DNA of 8,415 bases from Clostridia bacterium. Lineage in GTDB: Bacteria > Bacillota > Clostridia > Oscillospirales > CAG-272. The notes under the pieces are model-generated. The model ran no database searches and was not told the DNA's origin. It saw only the letters and a list, made by a program, of their open reading frames with translations. The stretch spans positions 1 to 8,415 of the forward strand of contig CAADYQ010000035.1 of NCBI GenBank assembly GCA_900753295.1, in the 5' to 3' direction. Below, piece after piece: positions 1 to 5,833 of this stretch (position 1 is its first letter; every line of letters starts with the position of its first letter). Position numbers and translations under genes: made by a program.

Positions 1-2
1 AT

Positions 3-78
3 CTGGGTGTGGCGCAGTTGGTAGCGCGCTACCTTGGGGTGGTAGAGGCCGCAAGTTCAAGTCTTGTCACTCAGACCA
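3..78 (+). tRNA. tRNA-Pro (anticodon GGG)
   Basis: This is a complete cloverleaf. The acceptor stem pairs 3-9 with 68-74 over 7 bp including one G-U. The D stem is 12-15 with 24-27. The anticodon stem is 29-33 with 41-45, and its seven-base loop at 34-40 (TTGGGGT) gives anticodon GGG at 36-38, which reads the proline codon CCC. The T stem is 51-55 with 63-67, with a TTCAAGT loop. The discriminator is A75 and the CCA tail is encoded at 76-78. A terminator follows within three bases. Its 3' end points into a region with integrases, and tRNA 3' ends are classic targets of tyrosine recombinases, so it may also be the attachment site of the element. Confidence 0.96.
51..78 (+). other. candidate attachment core (attL/attR) at the tRNA 3' end
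   Basis: The T arm and 3' half of the acceptor stem of tRNA-Pro are the expected crossover core if the tandem tyrosine recombinases on the - strand inserted this element here. The tRNA stays intact, as usual when the element restores the 3' end. I looked for a second copy of this end in the window and found only 8-9 base matches inside genes, so the partner site would lie beyond the right edge. The call rests on context and is an inference. Confidence 0.35.
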
Positions 79-80
79 AA

Positions 81-117
81 TAAAGCCGAAAACGATTCGT
101 TTTCGGCTTTATTTTTT
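81..117 (+). terminator. rho-independent terminator after tRNA-Pro
   Basis: A nearly perfect inverted repeat spans 81-95 and 97-111, with the tip around the bases ATT at 95-97. Six T residues follow at 112-117. The hairpin starts two bases after the CCA end, so it most likely ends the tRNA transcript. If the tRNA is the insertion site, this terminator comes from the element. Confidence 0.88.
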
Positions 118-270
118 GCATTTTCGGGGCAAAATCGAGCGTTTTCCCACCACTTCCGCACCACCTGAAATTCCGAAAATTTTTTGACCACATGTTTGAC
201 CACAGTTGGAGCAAAGGCAAATCGTTTGGTTGCTTCTGTTCCGGTAAGCTCTGCCCAAATAACTAAATTC
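118..270. other. non-coding attachment-proximal region with repeated TTTGACCACA boxes
   Basis: No credible gene is present. The identical decamer TTTGACCACA occurs at 183-192 and 195-204, spaced 12 bp start to start. Related CCACC-type boxes lie at 148-166. On the - strand these read as a run of GTGGT boxes. Short direct repeats close to an element end are typical of arm-type binding sites for tyrosine recombinases with an N-terminal arm-binding domain, and both integrases here have such a domain. The binding role is an inference. Confidence 0.4.
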
Positions 271-308
271 AAAAGGTTCCCGGAGCTATTCCCTCCGAGA
301 ACCTTTTT
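271..308 (-). terminator. terminator at the end of the RloA/RloB cassette
   Basis: The outer stem pairs 271-279 with 299-307, and the inner stem pairs 281-285 with 293-297, with one mismatch (C280/A298) between them and a seven-base loop. On the - strand the stem ends in TTTT and is followed by GAATTTAG. It begins 24 bases after the TAA of the last cassette ORF. The arms also carry A and T runs on the outside, so it could work in both directions. Confidence 0.75.
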
Positions 309-331
309 CTTTGTTTCCTGCGTATCAGTTT

Positions 332-697
332 TTAAATTTTAATTCCCGGAATTTGCATTAAGCTCAGTTTTCTTTTCATCAAATCTATTATTCGCTTTTG
401 TCCATTTCTTAGAGCATTAATAATTGGCTTAAACTTAGTTGTTTCCTCCGTTGTCCGATGCACCTCAAATACCATTTGTATTTCATTAAGCATGAACAAT
501 AAAGATGCATCAGAAGCTTGAAATATATTGTATGTATCCATCCATGCCCCGCTATTTGCAAACCACATATAGCCATTCGCATGAGATATCATTTGACTTT
601 CCACGTAGTCAATTTTCATTCCCTGTTCGAATATACTTTTTTCTTCTCCGAGAGAGAACCTGTGGATAAATTGATCCACCATATGTGTTAGTGTCAC
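332..697 (-). CDS. unrecognised protein directly after truncated rloB
   Basis: This encodes 121 aa from a GTG that overlaps the TGA of rloB by two bases (GTGA). An internal ATG lies five codons further on. I do not recognise the family. The N-terminal part contains an aromatic-rich stretch (GYMWFANSGAWMDTYNIF). The C-terminal part is helical and basic, ending in KRKLSLMQIPGIKI. No signal peptide, membrane segment or metal motif is visible. The region is clearly more AT-rich than the integrase genes. There is no good Shine-Dalgarno and the reading frame stays open about a dozen codons upstream without another start. It may therefore be the 3' remnant of a larger gene joined to broken rloB rather than an intact third gene. 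A terminator follows the stop. Confidence 0.5.
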   Translation of the reverse strand: MTLTHMVDQFIHRFSLGEEKSIFEQGMKIDYVESQMISHANGYMWFANSGAWMDTYNIFQASDASLLFMLNEIQMVFEVHRTTEETTKFKPIINALRNGQKRIIDLMKRKLSLMQIPGIKI

Positions 698-978
698 AAC
701 ATTCCCGCTTTCTTCAATGGTGTTATCGTCGGTTCAACAGAATCAGTCGGGAATTCGTCCTTATCAAAAACGCACCACACTCTGTTCCGAGCATTTTTCA
801 TCCCGATCGCATGATCAACAAGTGCAACCGGATCGTCATTCATAAACTTCACGCTGATTTTGAAAATGCTTTTATAATTAGAGCGAACTGCTTCAAAATA
901 GTTTTTCTCCGTCCGCTTTCCGTTGGTCAGAATCAAAAACTCATCCCGAACCGCAAGTTGCTTGGTTTTTCTCGGCAT
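694..978 (-). pseudogene. rloB: RloB-like (AbiLii-like) protein, C-terminally truncated
   Basis: This encodes 94 aa; RloB-family proteins are usually around 200 aa. The N-terminal half is well preserved: LILTNGKRTEKNYFEAV at about residues 15-31, then a P-x-x-LV-x-A helix near 50-57, then VWCVFDKDEF at 67-76 with the acidic DKDE group. After the helix TITPLKKAGM the frame stops at the point where family members continue into their C-terminal domain. RloB is known as a partner of the AAA ATPase RloA; the pair resembles the AbiL abortive-infection system. Translation would start at ATG 978 after a good GAGGTGAG site, 9 bases after the ATPase stop. The canonical CEG-x-x-TE turn reads TNGKRTE here, so the first acidic TOPRIM-like residue is absent. 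Loss of the C-terminal half suggests a broken toxin or effector gene, although a functional short form cannot be ruled out. Confidence 0.72.
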
Positions 979-987
979 ATGCTCACC

Positions 988-2289
988 TCATTCCTTGCCT
1001 TTAAGGTCCGGCAGCGAAGCATAGAAGCCGGCAAGATAACGCTTGCTGAAAAGATCATTTTTGCGAACTCCGTTGAAATCGGAGAGCGACACAAGTGAGC
1101 TTCTCCCGTACTGATCCTTGCTGGTAAAGTAAATCTGATCACGGCGTAGGCCTTCGTCCATCAGCATGACATTATGCGCCGTGCAGATCAGCTGGGCATT
1201 CTTCGGGTTGTGTTCAATTGAGTTGAACAAACCGATAATATAATCCGCAACCAAGAAATGCAATTTCGCATCAATTTCATCGATGAAGATTGTTCTTCCC
1301 TGGTCAAGCGCCGCGAGGATCCAACCGAGATAGCAGAACAACCGCATAGTACCCTCGGAGTTGAATCCGTTCTCTTTGAAGAGCATAACCGGCTTTTTGC
1401 CGACAACTTCATTGTTTTTGTTAAAGACATCAAAATCCGTTTTTACATCAATGTGATACACATTTTCGTTTTCGGTTTTGATCTGCCCGGTCATCAACGC
1501 GGGATTAATCTGCATCTGGGTGTTGATATTAAGAATATCGTTCTGCGTTTCAACCGTAGCAATCTTATCCTTGATTACTTCAAAATCAGAAATACCGATA
1601 TCCGCACGCTGCAGAATGTCCAAAGCCTGCTCCTTGTATTTCCCGTTCTCCATTGTGTAGATATCAAGTGAGTTTGCCATGTTTTCAAACACAATCAGTA
1701 CGCTGGAAAACCATAGAATAACATCCTGCAAATATTTGTTAACCGGAAGATTGAAGTTGTTTCCGATGGATACAAACAGAGTTGCAGGCGGGACTTTTAT
1801 CAGACCAATGACCTGGCTGGAAAGCCCCATAATCTCGAGTTTATCATAAGTCCGCTCAAATACCTTTGTCAGCCGTTCTTCACGTTTATAAAGCCATTCA
1901 TGATATACTGCGCCTCCGAGAAGCTCAAACCCGTACTTATAGTAAATTTCATTTTGAATAAATTCTACTTCAAACAGAGTAGGACTTTTATTGGCATCCG
2001 CCTGAAAAGCAAACGGTTCGTTTCCCGCAATAACCGGAATCTGAGCGGAGGAAAGTCTCACGACATTGACCATGTAAGCAAAAGCTTTCATAATGTTGGA
2101 TTTGCCCGATGCGTTGCCTCCGAAAATCACCGCAGATTTCAGAAGTTCATTATCTCCTTTGCCCATCACTTTTTCATTGACGGTGAATGTGTTGATTTCA
2201 CTGAGCGTGGAATCCACGGTCGTCTGCATCGACAAGTTGGCTTCTTCATAGAACGACCTGTAATTATCAAATCTAAAATTAATCAGCAT
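988..2289 (-). CDS. AAA family ATPase, RloA/AbiLi type (defence-associated)
   Basis: This encodes 433 aa, full length for the family. It opens with LINFRFDNYRSF, the typical first strand of SMC/ABC-like AAA15/AAA21 ATPases. Walker A is GGNASGKS at residues 57-64. An ABC-like signature SEGTMRLF lies at 311-318. Walker B is TIFIDEID at 333-340, with catalytic-type E338 and a following AKLH D-loop. The switch histidine is in CTAHN (H372). The middle part is probably the helical lever region. All ATPase motifs are intact. The partner is RloB immediately downstream, nine bases away; such pairs act as phage-defence or abortive-infection modules in which the ATPase senses or restrains the effector. 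ATG 2289 is preceded by GGGAG at good spacing and by a strong promoter. RloA/AbiLi is the best name; a general OLD-like overcoming ATPase is less likely given the RloB partner. Confidence 0.85.
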   Translation of the reverse strand: MLINFRFDNYRSFYEEANLSMQTTVDSTLSEINTFTVNEKVMGKGDNELLKSAVIFGGNASGKSNIMKAFAYMVNVVRLSSAQIPVIAGNEPFAFQADANKSPTLFEVEFIQNEIYYKYGFELLGGAVYHEWLYKREERLTKVFERTYDKLEIMGLSSQVIGLIKVPPATLFVSIGNNFNLPVNKYLQDVILWFSSVLIVFENMANSLDIYTMENGKYKEQALDILQRADIGISDFEVIKDKIATVETQNDILNINTQMQINPALMTGQIKTENENVYHIDVKTDFDVFNKNNEVVGKKPVMLFKENGFNSEGTMRLFCYLGWILAALDQGRTIFIDEIDAKLHFLVADYIIGLFNSIEHNPKNAQLICTAHNVMLMDEGLRRDQIYFTSKDQYGRSSLVSLSDFNGVRKNDLFSKRYLAGFYASLPDLKGKE

Positions 2290-2309
2290 GTTCTATCTCC
2301 CTTCAATTA

Positions 2310-2325
2310 TACCGTTACCAGTATA
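2310..2325. promoter_or_regulatory. imperfect palindrome overlapping the -10 box, possible operator
   Basis: The 16 bases read ATACCG-TTAC-CAGTAT, an inverted repeat with 5 of 6 arm positions matching around a four-base centre. It covers the -10 box and the expected transcription start of the ATPase promoter, where a repressor would block initiation. No cognate regulator is identified. Confidence 0.3.
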
Positions 2326-2348
2326 CTACATTATATGCCGATTGTCAA
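2320..2348 (-). promoter_or_regulatory. sigma-A promoter of the RloA/RloB cassette
   Basis: On the - strand a perfect -35 box TTGACA (2343-2348) and a -10 box TATACT (2320-2325) are separated by exactly 17 bases. The start codon of the ATPase lies about 30 bases downstream of the -10. The cassette therefore has its own promoter, independent of the upstream integrases. Confidence 0.85.
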
Positions 2349-2415
2349 CTCCTTATTTTGATTATTTGCAAATTATTTTCAATTTTCGAATTTAAGAATC
2401 CGAGATATCGGCATA
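2334..2415. repeat. 9-bp perfect inverted repeat flanking the int-to-rloA junction
   Basis: TATGCCGAT at 2334-2342 and ATCGGCATA at 2407-2415 are exact inverted copies separated by 64 AT-rich bases. One arm lies in the spacer of the ATPase promoter; the other starts nine bases past the integrase stop codon. A looped operator or a weak read-through structure are both possible. Confidence 0.45.
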
Positions 2416-2423
2416 CATGGAGA

Positions 2424-3848
2424 TTATGCGATTGTTATTTCATTGCTTTTCAGTTTTTCTATCATCTCCTTAAGCTTCCTCTCGCACTCCTCCTCGCTCT
2501 TTGCGTAGACGATATGCTGTTCCCGCTTGCCGTCCTTGCTACGGGGCGTATATTTGCCCTGCCATGTGTTTTTACTGATCTTTGAGATACACCCCGTGCC
2601 GGGCTTGCGCTTCTTGCTCTTTTTTGCGGTGAATTCAGAGGGTTTCGGTTCCTGTTCGGGTGTTTGCCCGTCTTCATGGTTATCGTCGCACACGGGCGAA
2701 TCTGCGGGCTTTGGCGTGCCGAAGGCATCATCCATTTTCTTTGCGGCATTGCGCTCCATCTCACCGGTCACATGAGAATATACGCTGATGGTCGTCTCCG
2801 CCGAAGAGTGACCGAGGACGGCGGACAGCGTTTTGATGTCCAGCCCGTTTTCCAGTGCCATGGTTGAGAAGATATGCCGCAGACCGTGGAACGGGATATG
2901 ATTGCATTCGGCGCGCTCCAGCATATCCGACAGCCGACTGCGACAACTCGTCGGACTGCGCGGATGCGTCGGTTCGAGCGGTGACGGGAACACCCAATCA
3001 GAGTTGATTGTTTTCCGGTACTCTCCGAGAATATTCAGCACAGACTGCGGCAGATGCACCGACCGCACAGAGGATTTTGTTTTCGGCGTGCTGATGATAT
3101 AGTCCGAGCCGAGCGTGGTGTATTCGCGTCTGATGCTCAACTCGCCTGTCGTAAAGTTGATGTCATCCCATTTCAGTCCGAGCAGTTCGCCACGCCGCAT
3201 GCCTGTGGCAAGCCCGAGGAGGATAAGCTCATAGAAGCCTTCTTCCTTCGCCTGTATGAGCAGCCTCGCGATTTCTTCGTGTGACAGCACTTCAATTTCT
3301 TTATTCTTCTTTGGAGGAAGATTGCAACCGATCGCCTCATTGCGGTTGACCAGTCCCTCTTTCAAAGCCTGATCGAGCGCACATTTGATGCGGGTGTGCA
3401 TCGAACGGATGACCGCACCCGACAGTTTTTTGTCGCCGACACCGTTGCGATCAAGGTTGCCGCTTTTCATCTGTTCGGCATAAAATTTTTCAAGATCACT
3501 CTTTTTGAGCGCGGCAAGCGGGAGCTTTCCGATGCCGGGGATGATGTGCTTGTAGATGTCGTTTTCGTATTTCAGGCGCGTGGTTGCGGCAATGCTCAGT
3601 TCGCAGAAGTTGCGATACCAGTAATCGATATACTCACCGAACGGCATGTCCGCGGCGGTTTTCACGACCGGCTTCTGTACGGTTTCCTTGAGGGCTTTCA
3701 GCTTTTCTTCGACCTCGCGCTTGGTTTTCGCCAAGACATTTTTCGTGATCGGCAGATTCTTTTCATCGTAACCGACCACACATCTGCCTTCCCATCTGCC
3801 GTCTTTGCGCTGACGGATCAGCCCTTGTCCGTTCTTTCGTCTGCCCAC
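2424..3848 (-). CDS. int: tyrosine recombinase with an extra C-terminal arm-binding-like domain
   Basis: This encodes 474 aa, longer than the usual 370-400. Residues 6-55 form an N-terminal AP2-like arm-binding domain (GQGLIRQRKDGRWEG). The core-binding helices lie around 68-160. The catalytic domain at about 185-370 has all residues: R218 in TGMRRGE, K256 in PKTK, H321 and R324 in FHGLRH, H347 in LGHSS, and nucleophile Y357 in SVYSHV. A linker rich in P, E and D (370-410) then leads to 413-470 (GTGCISKISKNTWQGKY), which resembles the N-terminal domain. It probably catalyses integration and excision of the element. It starts at a GTG with AAAGGAG, inside the end of the upstream integrase (31-bp overlap), so the two are probably translated together. 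No strong terminator follows. Confidence 0.93.
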   Translation of the reverse strand: MGRRKNGQGLIRQRKDGRWEGRCVVGYDEKNLPITKNVLAKTKREVEEKLKALKETVQKPVVKTAADMPFGEYIDYWYRNFCELSIAATTRLKYENDIYKHIIPGIGKLPLAALKKSDLEKFYAEQMKSGNLDRNGVGDKKLSGAVIRSMHTRIKCALDQALKEGLVNRNEAIGCNLPPKKNKEIEVLSHEEIARLLIQAKEEGFYELILLGLATGMRRGELLGLKWDDINFTTGELSIRREYTTLGSDYIISTPKTKSSVRSVHLPQSVLNILGEYRKTINSDWVFPSPLEPTHPRSPTSCRSRLSDMLERAECNHIPFHGLRHIFSTMALENGLDIKTLSAVLGHSSAETTISVYSHVTGEMERNAAKKMDDAFGTPKPADSPVCDDNHEDGQTPEQEPKPSEFTAKKSKKRKPGTGCISKISKNTWQGKYTPRSKDGKREQHIVYAKSEEECERKLKEMIEKLKSNEITIA

Positions 3849-5008
3849 GGTTTCAGCTCCTTTCCGAGGATTTTTTCAAGTGCATTGCCCGTAACTTCGG
3901 AGGCTCGCTTCTGCATTTCTTCCGTCACATGCGCATAACAGTCGAGCGTGAAGCCCGGTTTTGTGTGTCCGAGTTCCTTTGCCAGCGTCTTTTCATCCAC
4001 GCCGACGGCAATCGAATGTGTGGCGTAGGTATGACGCAGACCGTGAAACGGAATGTCGGGAAGCCCCGCTTTCTTGATGATTCGCTTGAAGGTACCGTAT
4101 GCCGTGTTGGGATTGATCGGTTTTTCCGTGCCGCGCAGGCTCGGAAAAATCCATTCGGAGCCGATGGCTTTCTTTCGCTCTTTCAGCATGCGGACAACGC
4201 TTTCGGGCAGGACAATCGTGCGGATGCCGGTGTCGGTTTTCGGATCGCTGACCGTGATTCCGCCCCTGACCGGGATGACCTGTCGTGCAACACTGAGCTT
4301 GCCTTCCGCTTCATTGAAGTCCTCCCAGCGCAGTCCGCAGATCTCGCCCTTGCGCAGTCCCGTCATACATTCGAGGTAGAAGAAGTCCCGCCACCACGGT
4401 TCGTCCTCAATGATCTTCAGAAACTTTTTGAGCTGTTCCTCGTTATATACTTTGCGTTCCGTGCTGTTCAGTGCGGGGATCGTTGTGCCGTCGGTCGGAT
4501 TTTTGACGATGATATGCTGCTCCACTGCCATCTCAAAGCACTTGTGCATCATCATATGCACTGCTCTGACCGTACTGCCCGAGAGCGATTTTCCTTTGGT
4601 TTTGCTCTCGGTGACGCGCCCTTCTTTGAGCAGTTTTACGTAGAGCTGTTGCATATCCCGCGTGAGGATCGCCGAGATTTTCTTATCGCCGAGATACGGA
4701 CGGACGTATGCATCTGCGTAGAAAATATACTTGTTCAGCGTCTGCGGGCGCACCACATCCTTCTGATAGCAGAGCCAACGGTCGAGCCATTCGTTCAGGT
4801 TCACGAGGCAATCTTCGTTCAGCTCCACCCCGCGGTAGGTCTCAAGGAGCTTATAAAATTTCGTCATCGCCTCGCTCTGCGTCTTGCCGAAGACCGATTT
4901 ATAAATCGGCTTGCCGTCCTCTTTGTGCCCGACGATGATGCGTGCTTCCCATCTGCCGTCCGGTCTTTTTCTGACCATCCCGTCCCCGTTCGGACGTCGT
5001 TTTGACAT
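3818..5008 (-). CDS. int: tyrosine recombinase (phage/ICE-type integrase), upstream member of the pair
   Basis: This encodes 396 aa, the normal length. The N-terminal arm-binding domain lies at 8-60 (GDGMVRKRPDGRWEARIIVG). The SAM-like core-binding region spans about 68-170. The catalytic domain follows with R219 in TGLRKGE, K257 in DPKTDTG, H322 and R325 in FHGLRH, H348 in LGHTK, and Y358 in LDCYAHV, so the active site is complete. The start is ATG 5008, with AAAGGAG nine bases upstream; a longer in-frame version to 5065 would translate through two palindromes and lacks a ribosome binding site. It overlaps the next integrase by 31 bp and resembles it throughout, so the pair may come from an old duplication. 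They may act as a heteromeric recombinase or as successive integrase and excision functions; the sequence does not decide this. Confidence 0.94.
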   Translation of the reverse strand: MSKRRPNGDGMVRKRPDGRWEARIIVGHKEDGKPIYKSVFGKTQSEAMTKFYKLLETYRGVELNEDCLVNLNEWLDRWLCYQKDVVRPQTLNKYIFYADAYVRPYLGDKKISAILTRDMQQLYVKLLKEGRVTESKTKGKSLSGSTVRAVHMMMHKCFEMAVEQHIIVKNPTDGTTIPALNSTERKVYNEEQLKKFLKIIEDEPWWRDFFYLECMTGLRKGEICGLRWEDFNEAEGKLSVARQVIPVRGGITVSDPKTDTGIRTIVLPESVVRMLKERKKAIGSEWIFPSLRGTEKPINPNTAYGTFKRIIKKAGLPDIPFHGLRHTYATHSIAVGVDEKTLAKELGHTKPGFTLDCYAHVTEEMQKRASEVTGNALEKILGKELKPWADERTDKG

Positions 5009-5029
5009 AATTAATTTCTCCTTTCTTTG

Positions 5030-5048
5030 GAATTTGCGTAGCAAATTC
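5030..5048 (-). promoter_or_regulatory. hairpin immediately upstream of the integrase ribosome binding site
   Basis: GAATTTGC (5030-5037) and GCAAATTC (5041-5048) form a perfect 8-bp stem around a three-base loop. In the mRNA it ends five bases before the AAAGGAG of the first integrase. It could be a translation-control or mRNA-stability hairpin, or a DNA operator. Confidence 0.5.
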
Positions 5049-5050
5049 GG

Positions 5051-5063
5051 GGCGTGACACGCC
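5051..5063. promoter_or_regulatory. 13-bp perfect palindrome, possible operator before the integrases
   Basis: GGCGTG-A-CACGCC is perfectly symmetric around A5057. It sits two bases from the neighbouring hairpin. Its left nine bases are repeated as an exact inverted copy at 5088-5096, and an 8-of-9 copy occurs at 5302-5310. The ribbon-helix-helix or HTH proteins encoded upstream are natural candidate binders. Confidence 0.45.
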
Positions 5064-5232
5064 ATGCCGGATTTTCTTCTTGCTTTATGTCACGCCTACC
5101 TTCTTTCACGCACAACAATACCACAAAGATTTTCATATATCCAGCGGAAATCGAAAGAGTTATCGGAAAGTTATCAATTCGCCCCGATGTTTTTTCTTTG
5201 TTTCCCGCATCAAAAAATTTGCGATCCCGAAT

Positions 5233-5631
5233 TTATTTCTGCCATTCGATTGCGTTATCCAGAGAAATGCTTCCGTTGATTCTCCGGACTTCCTCGATGC
5301 AGGCGTGACGAAGTTTGCCGAGGTCTTCACCTTCAATGTCATTTGTCGCCGCAATCACATTGAGCAACATTGAAATTTCAACCGACAGCTTGAAGAGCGC
5401 ACTGCTGCGCGCGTGCTCGCATTTGTCAAGCACTCTCCGCAAAGTATCCACCGTCTCGGAAGAAATCAGCTCGGGCGCTCTGCGATTACAGAGATACGCA
5501 TTGTAAAAATCAACCGCCTTTTCGATATATTCGCTGACACTTTTGGAGCCCTCCGACTTGCTGAGTGCCTTTGCCGTGTTCAATGTTTCCTCGCTGATAT
5601 GCAGAGAAAAACGAGTTTGCCTGTTCTCCAT
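5233..5631 (-). CDS. ribbon-helix-helix domain protein
   Basis: This encodes 132 aa. Residues 6-12 (TRFSLHI) look like the DNA-contacting beta strand, followed by helices at about 13-27 and 30-47 (SVSEYIEKAVDFYNAYL), a pattern of CopG/Arc-type repressors. The remaining 85 residues are helical (VDTLRRVLDKCEHARSSALFKLSVEISMLLNVIA and a later helix) and probably mediate assembly. I chose ATG 5631 because AGGAGG lies five bases upstream and the RHH strand starts right after it; a GTG at 5898 would add 89 low-complexity, non-family residues across palindromes. It lies between the HTH gene and the integrases, so it probably regulates the recombination module or serves as an accessory DNA-binding factor. 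Confidence 0.8.
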   Translation of the reverse strand: MENRQTRFSLHISEETLNTAKALSKSEGSKSVSEYIEKAVDFYNAYLCNRRAPELISSETVDTLRRVLDKCEHARSSALFKLSVEISMLLNVIAATNDIEGEDLGKLRHACIEEVRRINGSISLDNAIEWQK

Positions 5632-5636
5632 AAAAG

Positions 5637-5642
5637 CCTCCT
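5637..5642 (-). promoter_or_regulatory. ribosome binding site that fixes the start of the RHH gene
   Basis: A perfect AGGAGG on the - strand lies five bases before ATG 5631. It supports the 132-residue product over the longer open frame. Confidence 0.85.
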
Positions 5643-5651
5643 TTTTTGCCT

Positions 5652-5705
5652 CAGACGCCTGCAAAAAGCCCGCAAACACTGACTTTTTCGCATTGCAGGC
5701 GCCTG
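5652..5705 (-). promoter_or_regulatory. long hairpin in the leader of the RHH gene
   Basis: The 13-base arms 5652-5664 and 5693-5705 are complementary except for one position, with a 28-base loop. The loop contains AAAAAG and CTTTTT runs that could extend pairing. One arm includes the perfect palindrome CAGGCGCCTG (5696-5705). In the mRNA it ends about ten bases before AGGAGG, so it may affect translation of the RHH protein, or it may be its operator. Confidence 0.55.
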
Positions 5706-5833
5706 AATTTGTGTTCATGCGATTTTTGACACACACTTGCGTATATTTTTCTTTCGTGCAAAACCCGCGGAAAAGCGAGCAAATGCGGTCAAAACGCGAG
5801 GAAAACGGAGGGCTCTGCCCGCCGATGTGATTC

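Noticed and set aside
57..272. 71-codon open frame on the - strand reaching into the tRNA
   Set aside because: It overlaps the tRNA and its terminator, has no ribosome binding site, and its repetitive sequence follows from the TTTGACCACA boxes.
1795..1808. TCAGACCA, a short match to the tRNA 3' end, as a possible second attachment site
   Set aside because: Eight bases inside the ATPase coding region, without further identity to the tRNA, are expected by chance.
3929..5005. 358-codon open frame on the + strand opposite the integrase
   Set aside because: It is the antisense shadow of a well-supported integrase gene; its sequence shows no family motif.
5009..5065. 19-residue N-terminal extension of the first integrase
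   Set aside because: It would read through both leader palindromes and lacks a ribosome binding site; AAAGGAG stands before ATG 5008.
5009..5232. Promoter for the integrase pair in the gap after the RHH gene
   Set aside because: Several AT-rich hexamers occur, but no pair has acceptable -35 and -10 boxes at 16-18 base spacing, so none is called.
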